Source of the DNA: Robertmurraya korlensis NBRC 107688
Lineage (GTDB): Bacteria > Bacillota > Bacilli > Bacillales > Cytobacillaceae
NCBI RefSeq assembly: GCF_001591645.1
Contig: NZ_BCVH01000007.1
Coordinates: 124,001 to 188,000 of the forward strand
Length of the DNA: 64,000 bases
Reading direction: 5' to 3'
Part shown: one piece after another, positions 27,479-35,566 of the stretch
How positions within the stretch are numbered: the first letter of the stretch is position 1
How the letters are laid out: every line of letters starts with the position of its first letter
The notes under the pieces: generated by a model
Seen by the model: the letters and a program-made list of their open reading frames with translations, nothing else
Told to the model about the DNA's origin: nothing
Databases searched by the model: none
Program-made: the position numbers and the translations under genes

Positions 27479-27964
27479 TTACTTGCTATCACTCCTAATA
27501 ATAGAAATATGCTTTGGTAATAAATAACCGAATGCTAGAAGGAAAGTTAAAATCGAAATATACCAATTCCATCCTTTGTATTTCATATAGCCAGAGTGGA
27601 TCATCCCAAATTCTACTAAGAGTGAAAGAAAAGTAAAACCAATTGTCAATCGCCACTTATTATTCCTTGTAAGGTAATTTAAGTAAAGAATTGAAAGTGA
27701 GGTTGGTATAAAGGTATAACTGAGAATATCTCCAAGGCCAGCTTTTTTGGGGTGACCAATATCAAACATGTCAATGACCCTAGCAATCATGCCATCACTA
27801 AACCAAGTAACAAATCCTACAACTCCAAATGTAATATAGATTTCCCTCCAAGTGATATTTTTTTTACGGATAAAAAGGGCAGTTGTAGCTAATAAAATAC
27901 TTATGATTACAGGAAACCATAAGCCCTTTGCTCCTAAATCTAAATTTTCGATAAATTTCTGCAT
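27479..27964 (-). CDS. membrane protein, CBO0543-like
   Basis: A 161-residue protein with about five hydrophobic segments and no catalytic motif. The central DMFDIGHPKKAGLGDILSY and the LVEFGM...YKGWNWYIS blocks line up with KPIDYYDVGD...LFDLFSY and VEWLGV...YKNGYKITYS of the protein encoded at 49298-49795, so the two belong to one family. The CBO0543 family of small Firmicute membrane proteins is the nearest name I can offer. Function is unknown. AAAGGAG precedes the start on the minus strand. Confidence 0.7.
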   Translation of the reverse strand: MQKFIENLDLGAKGLWFPVIISILLATTALFIRKKNITWREIYITFGVVGFVTWFSDGMIARVIDMFDIGHPKKAGLGDILSYTFIPTSLSILYLNYLTRNNKWRLTIGFTFLSLLVEFGMIHSGYMKYKGWNWYISILTFLLAFGYLLPKHISIIRSDSK

Positions 27965-28056
27965 TTTATAACTCCTTTTTAAAGGTTACGTTTATTTTTT
28001 CTCGTACTAATTTATATATACTTGATAAATTTACTTTATCTAGCTAACAATCCAAG

Positions 28057-28091
28057 AAAAGGTGCCAACCAAAGTGAAGGCACCTTTTTTT
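28057..28091 (+). terminator. hairpin with T-tract in the intergenic region
   Basis: AAAAGGTGCC / GGCACCTTTT encloses 12 bases and is followed by T residues on the plus strand (and A-rich on the other side, so it could work both ways). No obvious plus-strand gene ends here; it insulates the micro-ORF region at 28206 from the left. Confidence 0.65.
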
Positions 28092-28150
28092 ATTTACATT
28101 AGTAAAGTTGTTAATGATTTTTTCACAACTGTAATTTGTTTCACTTCATG

Positions 28151-28170
28151 ATTATCATTCTCAAATTATC
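28151..28170 (+). promoter_or_regulatory. candidate Fur box upstream of the 41-aa ORF
   Basis: Repeated hexamers ATTATC (28151), ATTCTC (28157) and ATTATC (28165) resemble the GATAAT-array form of the Fur box. They follow a possible promoter (TTGTTA 28108, TGTAAT 28130) and precede the ORF by 35 bases. Confidence 0.5.
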
Positions 28171-28205
28171 ATGGAAGAAAGTAAGAAAACTAAGGGGAAA
28201 TCACT

Positions 28206-28331
28206 ATGAGCAAGAATAATGTTGAAAATCAAGTGAAGCGTAATTTCCCAACATCAAAGGTAGTGACATGGGTTTCCGTAGGGATGGTTGCAGGTATAAT
28301 ACTTGTTTCTATTTTATTATTATTTTCATGA
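28206..28331 (+). CDS. 41-aa single-pass membrane micro-protein
   Basis: ATG start, TGA stop. The first ~19 residues are polar (MSKNNVENQVKRNFPTSK), followed by one hydrophobic helix (about residues 19-40) ending with a Ser. AAGGGG precedes the ATG. The gene sits in a gap where the flanking genes are on the other strand, has its own promoter-like and Fur-like sequences, and is preceded by a terminator. I do not recognise the family. Being so short it could be a chance frame, but the clean ribosome-binding site and membrane segment favour a real gene. Confidence 0.5.
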   Translation: MSKNNVENQVKRNFPTSKVVTWVSVGMVAGIILVSILLLFS

Positions 28332-28395
28332 CCCAAGCCTCTTTATATTTTAGTCTTTTTCATGTTTCTTGAGTTTATACGGAATGCTAAAATTT

Positions 28396-28959
28396 TTATC
28401 CATTATCTAATTTATTATAGCTATCAATCTTTGTAAGCCAATAGGCAGTAAAGTAAAGGGTTAAAAAAATAATAAAATCATACAAAGTTGACCAATTTTT
28501 AGGATTATAAAAATCAATAGCATCAAAGAGATTCATTCCGCCAAAAGCAGCAAGGGCTGAGAATATAACTCCCTTTAATAAGGGATTCATTTTTGGTTTT
28601 ATTTGTATTGCAAACATCACCGCAACAGGTGCTAAAGAGAAGTGATAGGGTAAAAATAGAAAAGGTGCTAAAGGGATGATTACCATCGGGTACGACCAGA
28701 GTCCTAAAGATAACGCAGCAAGGTCTATTATTAGTGACAATATGATAGTCATCAAACCGCATAAAAGAAGACGCCCTGTACTATCTTTCTTCCTAAATAC
28801 AAACCAGACAAACCATGGGATAATAAATAGGGCGAAACCTAGCCACCATTGCCATGTAAGGATAAATTCTTCCGATACTATTTTTGCAAATATAGAACTG
28901 ATTTCAGTATACTGGTTAAAAGCTTTTTCAGATTGAGTGAGCCCTTTCTCAAATGCCAT
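28396..28959 (-). CDS. CBO0543 family membrane protein
   Basis: A 187-residue protein with about five hydrophobic segments. The ALSLGLWSYPMVIIPLAPF stretch is characteristic of the CBO0543 family. The ATG at 28959 follows GGGAGA on the minus strand; the TTG six bases further out is less likely. It lies upstream of, and on the same strand as, the related gene at 27479-27964, though the micro-ORF and its control region separate them. Function unknown; the family is frequent in spore-forming Bacillaceae and often occurs in several copies. Confidence 0.75.
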   Translation of the reverse strand: MAFEKGLTQSEKAFNQYTEISSIFAKIVSEEFILTWQWWLGFALFIIPWFVWFVFRKKDSTGRLLLCGLMTIILSLIIDLAALSLGLWSYPMVIIPLAPFLFLPYHFSLAPVAVMFAIQIKPKMNPLLKGVIFSALAAFGGMNLFDAIDFYNPKNWSTLYDFIIFLTLYFTAYWLTKIDSYNKLDNG

Positions 28960-29135
28960 TTTCAAACATCTCCCGAAAAAAGTAATAATCTAATTTTTCC
29001 CGTTTAGGACTTAGCTATTCAAGCTAGCTAAAACCTTTAATGATCTAAATTTATCAATCCAAAATAAAGGATTTCTTCAACAAACTGAGTATATAAATAA
29101 GGAATATCTTTATTGAATCGGAGGCTATGCCTTTT

Positions 29136-30083
29136 ATGAAATATCCTTATGAGAGTGTTGTAATTAATGACGAAGTCCCTGTGTTTGTAATGATGACCAG
29201 TGTAAAGTATGTGGCCATGCATTGGCACGACAGAATCGAACTGTTACTAGTGTTAAAAGGCCAAGTTCACGTTTATGTAGGGAAAGAAGAGTATGTACTT
29301 AGAGAAGATGACCTGTTGCTCATAAATAGTAATGAAGTACACGGGGTAGAATCAGATCAGGAGAATAAACTATTAATCCTTCAGATTCCTATTGCTTTTA
29401 TAAAAAACTTCTATAGTACTATCGAAGAGGAATCCTTCATTTGCCAATCTCTCTATCATACTGAACAACACAAATATAACCTCCTTCGAATTTTACTTGC
29501 TCAGCTGATATTTACAGTGAAAAAGAAAAGTGATCATTACGATATAAAGGTTCATTCTCTTTTATTAGATATAGTTTATAATCTAATGACTAATTTTAAG
29601 ATGGAAAAGAAAAATATAGTTTTACATACTAAAAAAGATATAGAACGTATGAATCGTTTAACCCATTACATACAGCAGCATTATTCAAAACCAATTACGC
29701 TACAGGAACTGGCTGAAACGGAGGAACTCTCACCACCATACCTTTCAAGATATTTTCAACAGCATATGGGACAAACATTTATAAAATATATCAATGGTAT
29801 CCGCCTAGAGCATGCGGTTCGATATTTATTAGAAACCGATTGGCCCATCATTCAGATTGCACTTGAGTGCGGCTTTCCAAATCTTAATTCCTTTCACAAG
29901 TTGTTTAAAGAGACATTCCACACGACCCCTCACCAATACAGAAAGAAACACATAAATAAGTATCATTTGATTCGTCCAGCTGGATTAGGCGGAGTGGCAA
30001 GTTACGATTTCATTGAGGAAGAGGATTTTCAAGAGTTGTATAAATATTTAGAAAAAGATAAAAAATCATATGAATTAGGATAA
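29136..30083 (+). CDS. AraC-family regulator of the second aromatic operon
   Basis: A 315-residue regulator: an N-terminal cupin-like sensor (about residues 15-100, with HWHDRIELLLVLKG) and a C-terminal double helix-turn-helix (about 185-285, ITLQELAETEELSPPYLSRYF and IIQIALECGFPNLNSFHKLFK). The ATG at 29136 is preferred over 29127, which would be only 2 bases from the GGAGG. It is directly upstream of, and co-oriented with, the ring-cleavage operon starting at 30174, so it is the likely activator. The inducer is unknown. Confidence 0.85.
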   Translation: MKYPYESVVINDEVPVFVMMTSVKYVAMHWHDRIELLLVLKGQVHVYVGKEEYVLREDDLLLINSNEVHGVESDQENKLLILQIPIAFIKNFYSTIEEESFICQSLYHTEQHKYNLLRILLAQLIFTVKKKSDHYDIKVHSLLLDIVYNLMTNFKMEKKNIVLHTKKDIERMNRLTHYIQQHYSKPITLQELAETEELSPPYLSRYFQQHMGQTFIKYINGIRLEHAVRYLLETDWPIIQIALECGFPNLNSFHKLFKETFHTTPHQYRKKHINKYHLIRPAGLGGVASYDFIEEEDFQELYKYLEKDKKSYELG

Positions 30084-30085
30084 AA

Positions 30086-30120
30086 AAGTAAACGTTTTCA
30101 ATAACGGAAACCTCTATAAT
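30086..30120 (+). promoter_or_regulatory. promoter with near-consensus cre ahead of the second aromatic operon
   Basis: A cre-like AAGTAAACGTTTTCA (one mismatch to WTGNAANCGNWNNCW) at 30086-30100 overlaps the -35 region of a promoter whose -10 TATAAT is at 30115-30120. No good -35 is visible, which fits an activator-dependent promoter. Confidence 0.45.
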
Positions 30121-30173
30121 AAAGTTAATAAACCACTTAATGGTGGGAAATTATCATTCTAGGAGGGGAAGTT

Positions 30174-31121
30174 ATGTACAAAAATCCACACTTTTTTTCG
30201 CATTTGGCTCATGTTGAATTAATTAGTCCGAAATTAGAGGAGTCTGCTGATTTCTTTAAAAATATTATTGGATTAGAGGAATCTGATCGTACGGATACCT
30301 CTGTGTATTTCCGGGCATGGGGAGAACATTATCATCACAGTTTAAAGATTACTGCAGGGGAAGAACCTGGATTAGGCCATATTGGTTGGAGAGCAGATAG
30401 TCCTGCGGCTCTTGAGGAGGCTGCGGCTCATATTGAGAAGCTAGGACTAGGAAAAGGCTGGATTGAAGGCGATCTAGGTCATGGTCGTGCCTATCAATTC
30501 ACTTCTCCAGATGGACATTTAGAAGAGATTTTTTGGGATGTGGAGATGTACGAAGTACCTACGGTATTAAAAAGTAAGTGGAAAAATCGCCCACAAAAGA
30601 ATCCTGGTCGAGGAATTTCACCACGTCGTATTGATCATATCACTCTACACAGCAATGATGTCACAAAGGATCGTGAATTCTATCAAAATCTTGGATTCCG
30701 TTACAATGAAGGCATTTTCTTGGATGCAAACGAACCTGCAAGTCCAGAAATTGGTGCGTGGCTTTCTGTTACCAATCTTTCTCATGATATAGCATTCTTG
30801 AAATCTCATACGGGAAAACCAGGTGGATTTAACCATGTTTGTTATGCGGTGGAAAGTAGAGAAGAGGTATTATTAGCTGCTGACCATATTATTGAAAGCG
30901 GATACAACCTAGCGATGGGTGGACCGACACGTCATGCACTTGCAGAAGGTTTCTTCTTTTATGTTGATGAGCCGGGTGGTAACAGATTTGAATTATACGC
31001 AGGAGCACATCTCGTGTTTGCGCCTGATTTTGGTCCATATAGATGGAGTCTATCAGAGAACCCGAACGATGCTTGGGGAAGAGAAATGCCATGGGATGCG
31101 ACGGGGAAAATTATTAAGTAA
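30174..31121 (+). CDS. class I extradiol ring-cleavage dioxygenase (VOC family)
   Basis: A 315-residue two-module vicinal-oxygen-chelate protein of the catechol 2,3-dioxygenase type. The iron ligands expected from XylE (His153, His214, Glu265) are present here as His155 (IDHITL), His221 (FNHVCY) and Glu273 (RFELYAG). The C-terminal active-site block FVDEPGGNRFELY is also conserved. It should open a catechol next to the diol. It is the first gene of a five-gene operon with a C-C hydrolase, so the product is probably a vinylogous 1,5-diketone. The aromatic substrate cannot be told from the sequence. Confidence 0.85.
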   Translation: MYKNPHFFSHLAHVELISPKLEESADFFKNIIGLEESDRTDTSVYFRAWGEHYHHSLKITAGEEPGLGHIGWRADSPAALEEAAAHIEKLGLGKGWIEGDLGHGRAYQFTSPDGHLEEIFWDVEMYEVPTVLKSKWKNRPQKNPGRGISPRRIDHITLHSNDVTKDREFYQNLGFRYNEGIFLDANEPASPEIGAWLSVTNLSHDIAFLKSHTGKPGGFNHVCYAVESREEVLLAADHIIESGYNLAMGGPTRHALAEGFFFYVDEPGGNRFELYAGAHLVFAPDFGPYRWSLSENPNDAWGREMPWDATGKIIK

Positions 31122-31147
31122 TAGCAAAAGTAAGGGGATGATTTATA

Positions 31148-32254
31148 ATGTGGCACTTTTTTCCGGATAATTATATGTGGTCTTACCAAGTGGTAAGAAT
31201 GATTAGTCAATCCTATTTTGGGGGCGGTGAGGTAAATGAAATACTTGACGCTGCTAGCCGAATGAAGGTGGGAGATTTCGAAAGCTTCCATCAAGAATGG
31301 ATGAGACTGGGAAATAAAGCTTTAACAACAGCAAATGACGCGATGGATAGAGGATATGAGGAAACAGCTCGATCAGGATATTTACGTGCAGCAAACTATT
31401 ATCGTTGCTCTGAATTTTTCCTTCAGCCAGATGACAATAGAAAACTACCAACCTATTTAAAAGCAGTTGATTCCTTCAGAAAGGGAGGGGAGTTATTACC
31501 GAATCCCCCAAAGGCGATTAATATTCCATTCGAGCATGCTGTACTTCCAGGATATTTTTTCGAAGCACCTGGCCAGAAGAGAGGACCATTAATGATTATG
31601 TTCGGGGGTCTGGATTCAACCGCTGAAGAGCTATATTATGGACCAGCTCAATTTTTGAACGAAAGAGGAATTTCTCTTTTGGCAGTAGATGGACCTGGGC
31701 AAGGAGGAGCAATTCGTCTTCATCATATTCATTCTCGCCATGACTATAATCTTGCGGGAACAGCAGCATATGAATGGGCCGTGGAAAACTTGGATGTAGG
31801 CCCAGATAGAATTGGAATTATGGCTGTCTCCATGGGAGGTTATATGGCGGCGAGATGTGCAGCGTTTGAACCGAGATTCAAAGCATGCGCGATTTGGGGT
31901 GCTGTGTATGACTATAATGATGTCTGGGAAAAACGACCGGATCATCACCCATTAGCAAAAATTCTCCAACACATATTTGGCGTAGAAGATATGCCTGCAG
32001 CACGAGCGAAGCTGCAACACTATAACCTAAGGGGAATAGCCGAGAAGATTCAGATGCCAACTTATATCGTACATGGGGAGGATGATCGACAAAATACCGT
32101 TGATAATGCCCATAATGTATTTAATGATCTAACCTGTCCTCGTTGGTTAAAAATCATTCCAGCAAGTAGTCCAGGCTCATCCCATTGTCAGGTGGACAAT
32201 GTTACAGAAACCTACGAAATGTATGACTGGCTGAAGGAGCAACTAGCAAAATAG
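31148..32254 (+). CDS. alpha/beta hydrolase, C-C bond hydrolase type
   Basis: A 368-residue protein with an N-terminal helical domain (about residues 1-130) before the alpha/beta fold, as in 2,6-dihydroxypseudooxynicotine hydrolase and FrsA-like proteins. The nucleophile Ser is in MAVSMGGYMA, the acid is likely the Asp in HGEDDRQN, and the base the His in GSSHCQ. It is larger than classical meta-cleavage product hydrolases (about 280 aa). Lying directly after the ring-cleavage dioxygenase it probably splits the cleavage product between carbons. A polyketide-like or ester substrate cannot be excluded. Confidence 0.78.
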   Translation: MWHFFPDNYMWSYQVVRMISQSYFGGGEVNEILDAASRMKVGDFESFHQEWMRLGNKALTTANDAMDRGYEETARSGYLRAANYYRCSEFFLQPDDNRKLPTYLKAVDSFRKGGELLPNPPKAINIPFEHAVLPGYFFEAPGQKRGPLMIMFGGLDSTAEELYYGPAQFLNERGISLLAVDGPGQGGAIRLHHIHSRHDYNLAGTAAYEWAVENLDVGPDRIGIMAVSMGGYMAARCAAFEPRFKACAIWGAVYDYNDVWEKRPDHHPLAKILQHIFGVEDMPAARAKLQHYNLRGIAEKIQMPTYIVHGEDDRQNTVDNAHNVFNDLTCPRWLKIIPASSPGSSHCQVDNVTETYEMYDWLKEQLAK

Positions 32255-32269
32255 TTAGGAGGGAAAGGA

Positions 32270-33178
32270 ATGAAATTTGTCACATTTATCAATACAGAAC
32301 AACAACAAAGGGCAGGCATTCTGATGAATGACTCTGTGATTGATCTAAACTCTGCCTCTAATGGTGAACTTCCAGAAACCATGGCGGATTTCCTTAAAAA
32401 TCAATCCCAATATATACCGGTTGTTCAATCATTACTAGAGACAAAAGATCTCCCTTCTATTAATTTAAATAATATACAGCTAAAAGCTCCACTTCCAAAT
32501 CCAACTAGTTTTCGAGACTTTGTTGCCTTTGAAACGCATGTCAAGAATGCAACCAAGCGTTCGGGTGATACAGTGGCACCGGAATGGTATGAAATGCCGA
32601 TCTTCTACTTTTCTAATCCAAATGCCATGAAGGGTCCAGATGAAGAAGTGAAACGACCTTCAAAATGTGTACGTCTCGACTATGAACTTGAGCTTGCTTG
32701 TGTGATTGGTAAAGAAGGGAAAAATATCAAAGCGAGTGAGGCGGAGGATTATATTTTTGGCTATACCATTTTAAATGACTGGTCAGCAAGAGATATTCAG
32801 ATGAAAGAAATGAAGGTGTTATTAGGACCTGCAAAAGGGAAGGACTTTGCCACATCTATTGGTCCCTACATTGTAACAAAAGACGAACTTGAACCACACC
32901 GAGTGGGGCAACGTTTTGATTTAGAGATGACGGCAAAGGTGAATGGGGAAGTTCTTTCTAGAGGAAATTTTAAAGATATTTATTATACCTTTGGTGATAT
33001 GATCGAGCGAGCTTCCGAGGATGTGACTCTTTACCCTGGAGATATTATGGGTTCAGGCACAGTTGGATTTGGATGCCTGATGGAGCTAGGGACAGAGGTT
33101 CATCGCTGGTTAGAACCTGGCGATGAGCTAGAACTCACAATTACTGGCCTTGGTTCTCTTACAAATAAAATCATTTGA
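32270..33178 (+). CDS. fumarylacetoacetate hydrolase family protein
   Basis: A 302-residue FAH-fold enzyme. The metal site is visible as the Glu pair in LDYELELA and the Asp in NDWSARDIQ, and GPAKGKDFATSIGP is the usual substrate-loop block. Members act as beta-diketone hydrolases, isomerases or decarboxylases in aromatic degradation. A strong GGAGGGAAAGG precedes the ATG and the gene is 15 bases after the hydrolase stop. It differs from the hydratase/decarboxylase pair of the first aromatic operon. The exact reaction is unknown. Confidence 0.82.
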   Translation: MKFVTFINTEQQQRAGILMNDSVIDLNSASNGELPETMADFLKNQSQYIPVVQSLLETKDLPSINLNNIQLKAPLPNPTSFRDFVAFETHVKNATKRSGDTVAPEWYEMPIFYFSNPNAMKGPDEEVKRPSKCVRLDYELELACVIGKEGKNIKASEAEDYIFGYTILNDWSARDIQMKEMKVLLGPAKGKDFATSIGPYIVTKDELEPHRVGQRFDLEMTAKVNGEVLSRGNFKDIYYTFGDMIERASEDVTLYPGDIMGSGTVGFGCLMELGTEVHRWLEPGDELELTITGLGSLTNKII

Positions 33179-33197
33179 ATATGGTAAGGGGGAGCTT

Positions 33198-33962
33198 ATG
33201 AGGAGAATAGTGGACCTGAGCGTATCAATTGAAGAGGATTTAAAGGATCCTCTTCCTTTTTCCATTCGTTATGAAACACATGAGGAAGGAGCGGAATTCG
33301 GAGCCAAATTAGTGGGGGTGACTCCAGACGATTTTCCCGAGAGGAAGGGCTTGGCTGGAGAATTCCTTTCTTTAACCAGTCATGCTGGTACTCATGTAGA
33401 TGCACCATGGCATTACTGGCCTACATCTGAGGGTAAACAGGCCCGTACCATTGATGAAATGCCCTTAGAATGGTTTTTTAATGATGGGGTAGTACTTAAT
33501 TTCACAGATAAACCGGCAGGCTATGCAGTAACGGTTGCAGATTTACAAGAGAAGCTTAAGGAAATGAACTATCAGCTAAAACCTTATGATATTGTGATGA
33601 TTCGTTGTGATGCAGATAAAAAAAGATATGAACCTTCCTATAGTGAAATTCATGTTGGGGTAACGGCTGAAGCCACACTTTGGTTGATTGAGCAAGGAAT
33701 AAAGGTGATGGGTACAGACGGATGGGGCTGGGACACTCCTTTATCTATTCAGGCAACAGATTATTTGAACAACCCACGTCCTGGGGTGTTATGGGCAGCC
33801 CATTTTGCAGGTAAAGAAAAAGAATATTGTCAGATTGAAAAACTAGCCAACTTAGAACAGCTGCCTTCATTTGGATTTAAGGTATCTGTTTTCCCAGTGA
33901 AAATTAAAGGAGCTAGTGCTGGGTGGACTAGGGCGGTTGCGATCATTGATGAAACGAAATGA
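33198..33962 (+). CDS. cyclase family protein (KynB/isatin hydrolase-like)
   Basis: A 254-residue metal-dependent hydrolase of the PF04199 family. The signature HAGTHVDAPWH supplies the metal ligands. Known members hydrolyse N-formylkynurenine, isatin and related amides or lactones. AAGGGGGAG precedes the ATG at 33198; a longer TTG or GTG reading would overlap the preceding gene. A formyl, amide or lactone intermediate may therefore occur in this operon's pathway, hinting at an N-containing or lactone-forming aromatic. Confidence 0.82.
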   Translation: MRRIVDLSVSIEEDLKDPLPFSIRYETHEEGAEFGAKLVGVTPDDFPERKGLAGEFLSLTSHAGTHVDAPWHYWPTSEGKQARTIDEMPLEWFFNDGVVLNFTDKPAGYAVTVADLQEKLKEMNYQLKPYDIVMIRCDADKKRYEPSYSEIHVGVTAEATLWLIEQGIKVMGTDGWGWDTPLSIQATDYLNNPRPGVLWAAHFAGKEKEYCQIEKLANLEQLPSFGFKVSVFPVKIKGASAGWTRAVAIIDETK

Positions 33963-34007
33963 AGGTGAACAAAAGCTATTAAATGAATATTGAGGAGGTC
34001 CTTAGCT

Positions 34008-35171
34008 ATGGCAAATCAATATGTAAAAAAAGTACTTATAGTTGGTGGTGGGATAAGCGGGTTAGCCGCTGCCATTGCACTTCATAAAATTGGTATTGAG
34101 GCTGAAATAGCTGAAAAACAGTTAGAATGGGATGTATACGGGGTTGGAATCATTCAACCGCCCAATGCTCTAAGGGCGCTGAACGAAATTGGATTAGCAG
34201 AAGCTTGTATGGAACAAGGAACGTCTTATTCTGGGTTTGATTACTATACTGGGTCAGGGCACTTCATGTTCTATGGACCATCCCCAACCATTGAGGGATA
34301 TCCTGGAGTTAACGGAATTTCTAGAAAGAAATTACATCATATTTTGATTCAAGCTGTTAAAGAAATTGGAACAAAAATTTATATGGGAACAACAGTTAAT
34401 CAACTTGAAAATAAGACAGAAGGGGTTTCCGTTGAATTGAGCAATGGAATAACTGCAACCTATGATTTGGTAATTGGTTCGGATGGAAGTAATTCTAAAG
34501 TTCGGCAATTGTTGTTTGGAGAAATAACCCAGCAATATAGTGGTCAGGGAGTTTGGCGATATACACTTCCTAGACCTAAAGAAGTAGACAAAGGTTTATT
34601 CTATTATGGTCAGAAGGCTAAAGCAGGGTTAGTTCCCATGTCTGAAGATGAAATGTATCTTCTAGTTACAACTCATGAACCCGATAACCCTAAATTTCCG
34701 AACGATCAATTACATGTACTGCTCCAGGAAAGGCTTACTGAATTTAGTGGAATTATAGCGGAAGCAAGAAACATGATTATAGATCCAGCACTTGTCGTAT
34801 ATCGACCAATTTTCAGCCATTTTGTTGAAAGTCCATGGTATAAAGGAAACGTTGTCCTAGTTGGAGATGCAGCACATGGCACAGCACCACATCTTGGACA
34901 AGGAGCTTCTATCGCTATTGAGGATGTCATTGTGTTAGCAGATATATTAAACCATGATTTAGATATTCAAGAGACCTTACGAATCTTTATGGAAAAACGT
35001 TATGACCGCTGTAAGTTGATTGTAGATCATTCCAATCAATTAGTAGAGTGGGAATTACTAACCAGGAGCGGAAAAATGAATGACGGAGGAAGAATTGGAG
35101 CCTTCGTTAACGACACTTTAATCAAAATGAATGAACCCTTCTTAACAGAAGTTAAACGACCTATTGGTTAA
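34008..35171 (+). CDS. FAD-dependent aromatic monooxygenase (salicylate hydroxylase-like)
   Basis: Group A flavin hydroxylase of 387 aa. GGGISG near residues 15-20 binds FAD, GSDGSNSKVR is the DG motif, and GDAAHGTAPHLGQGAS is the second FAD site. The motif set fits salicylate, 6-hydroxynicotinate and 2,6-dihydroxypyridine hydroxylases. GAGGAGG precedes the ATG at 34008; a TTG-initiated extension is unlikely. Last gene of the operon before a terminator; it probably makes the diol that the dioxygenase at 30174 opens. Confidence 0.85.
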   Translation: MANQYVKKVLIVGGGISGLAAAIALHKIGIEAEIAEKQLEWDVYGVGIIQPPNALRALNEIGLAEACMEQGTSYSGFDYYTGSGHFMFYGPSPTIEGYPGVNGISRKKLHHILIQAVKEIGTKIYMGTTVNQLENKTEGVSVELSNGITATYDLVIGSDGSNSKVRQLLFGEITQQYSGQGVWRYTLPRPKEVDKGLFYYGQKAKAGLVPMSEDEMYLLVTTHEPDNPKFPNDQLHVLLQERLTEFSGIIAEARNMIIDPALVVYRPIFSHFVESPWYKGNVVLVGDAAHGTAPHLGQGASIAIEDVIVLADILNHDLDIQETLRIFMEKRYDRCKLIVDHSNQLVEWELLTRSGKMNDGGRIGAFVNDTLIKMNEPFLTEVKRPIG

Positions 35172-35178
35172 GAAAATA

Positions 35179-35210
35179 AGCCTTTGCACACATTGCAAAG
35201 GCTATTTTTT
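35179..35210 (+). terminator. terminator of the second aromatic operon
   Basis: AGCCTTTGC / GCAAAGGCT is a 9-bp perfect stem followed by A and six T. Confidence 0.92.
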
Positions 35211-35345
35211 GTGTGGATTAGTGCGTCGGTGAACTATGTGTTAAAGATTCCTTATACTTCTATAACCAGTATCTTGCAATAGTTATATGTTCAAACATTA
35301 ACTAGTTCTATATTGTATAAGTATGCGAATAAACTATATTAAAAG

Positions 35346-35410
35346 ATGAGAAATTAAGCAGAATTATTGTGTATTTCCAGGCTTTTTTTAGGAAGTTCTC
35401 ATTTTTTTTT
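35346..35410 (+). other. leader-type structure upstream of mqo
   Basis: ATGAGAA and TTCTCAT arms enclose about 43 bases, including an inner TTCC/GGAA pairing, and are followed by ten T. It looks like a terminator for a short upstream transcript, or an attenuator. The rest of the 395-base gap 35172-35566 is AT-rich with several TATAAT-like elements and no gene. Confidence 0.4.
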
Positions 35411-35412
35411 GC

Positions 35413-35440
35413 TTGAAACAATTTATAATTATCAGATAAT
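35413..35440 (+). promoter_or_regulatory. candidate mqo promoter
   Basis: TTGAAA, a 16-base spacer and GATAAT lie just after the leader terminator. Two further TATAAT elements at 35467 and 35477 may be alternative -10 boxes. Confidence 0.4.
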
Positions 35441-35527
35441 ACTAGATATTTTAATCTATAATTCATTATAATAGACTATAATAGGATTAGGATAAAGACA
35501 GAAAAGGTGTGTTCATAAGTGGCGCTC

Positions 35528-35553
35528 ACATCCTTTCTGCGAATTTAGGATGT
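35528..35553 (+). promoter_or_regulatory. hairpin adjoining the mqo ribosome-binding site
   Basis: ACATCCT / AGGATGT stem of 7 bp, with the AAGGAAGG site immediately after its right arm, so folding could influence translation start at 35567. Confidence 0.35.
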
Positions 35554-35566
35554 AAGGAAGGTAAAA

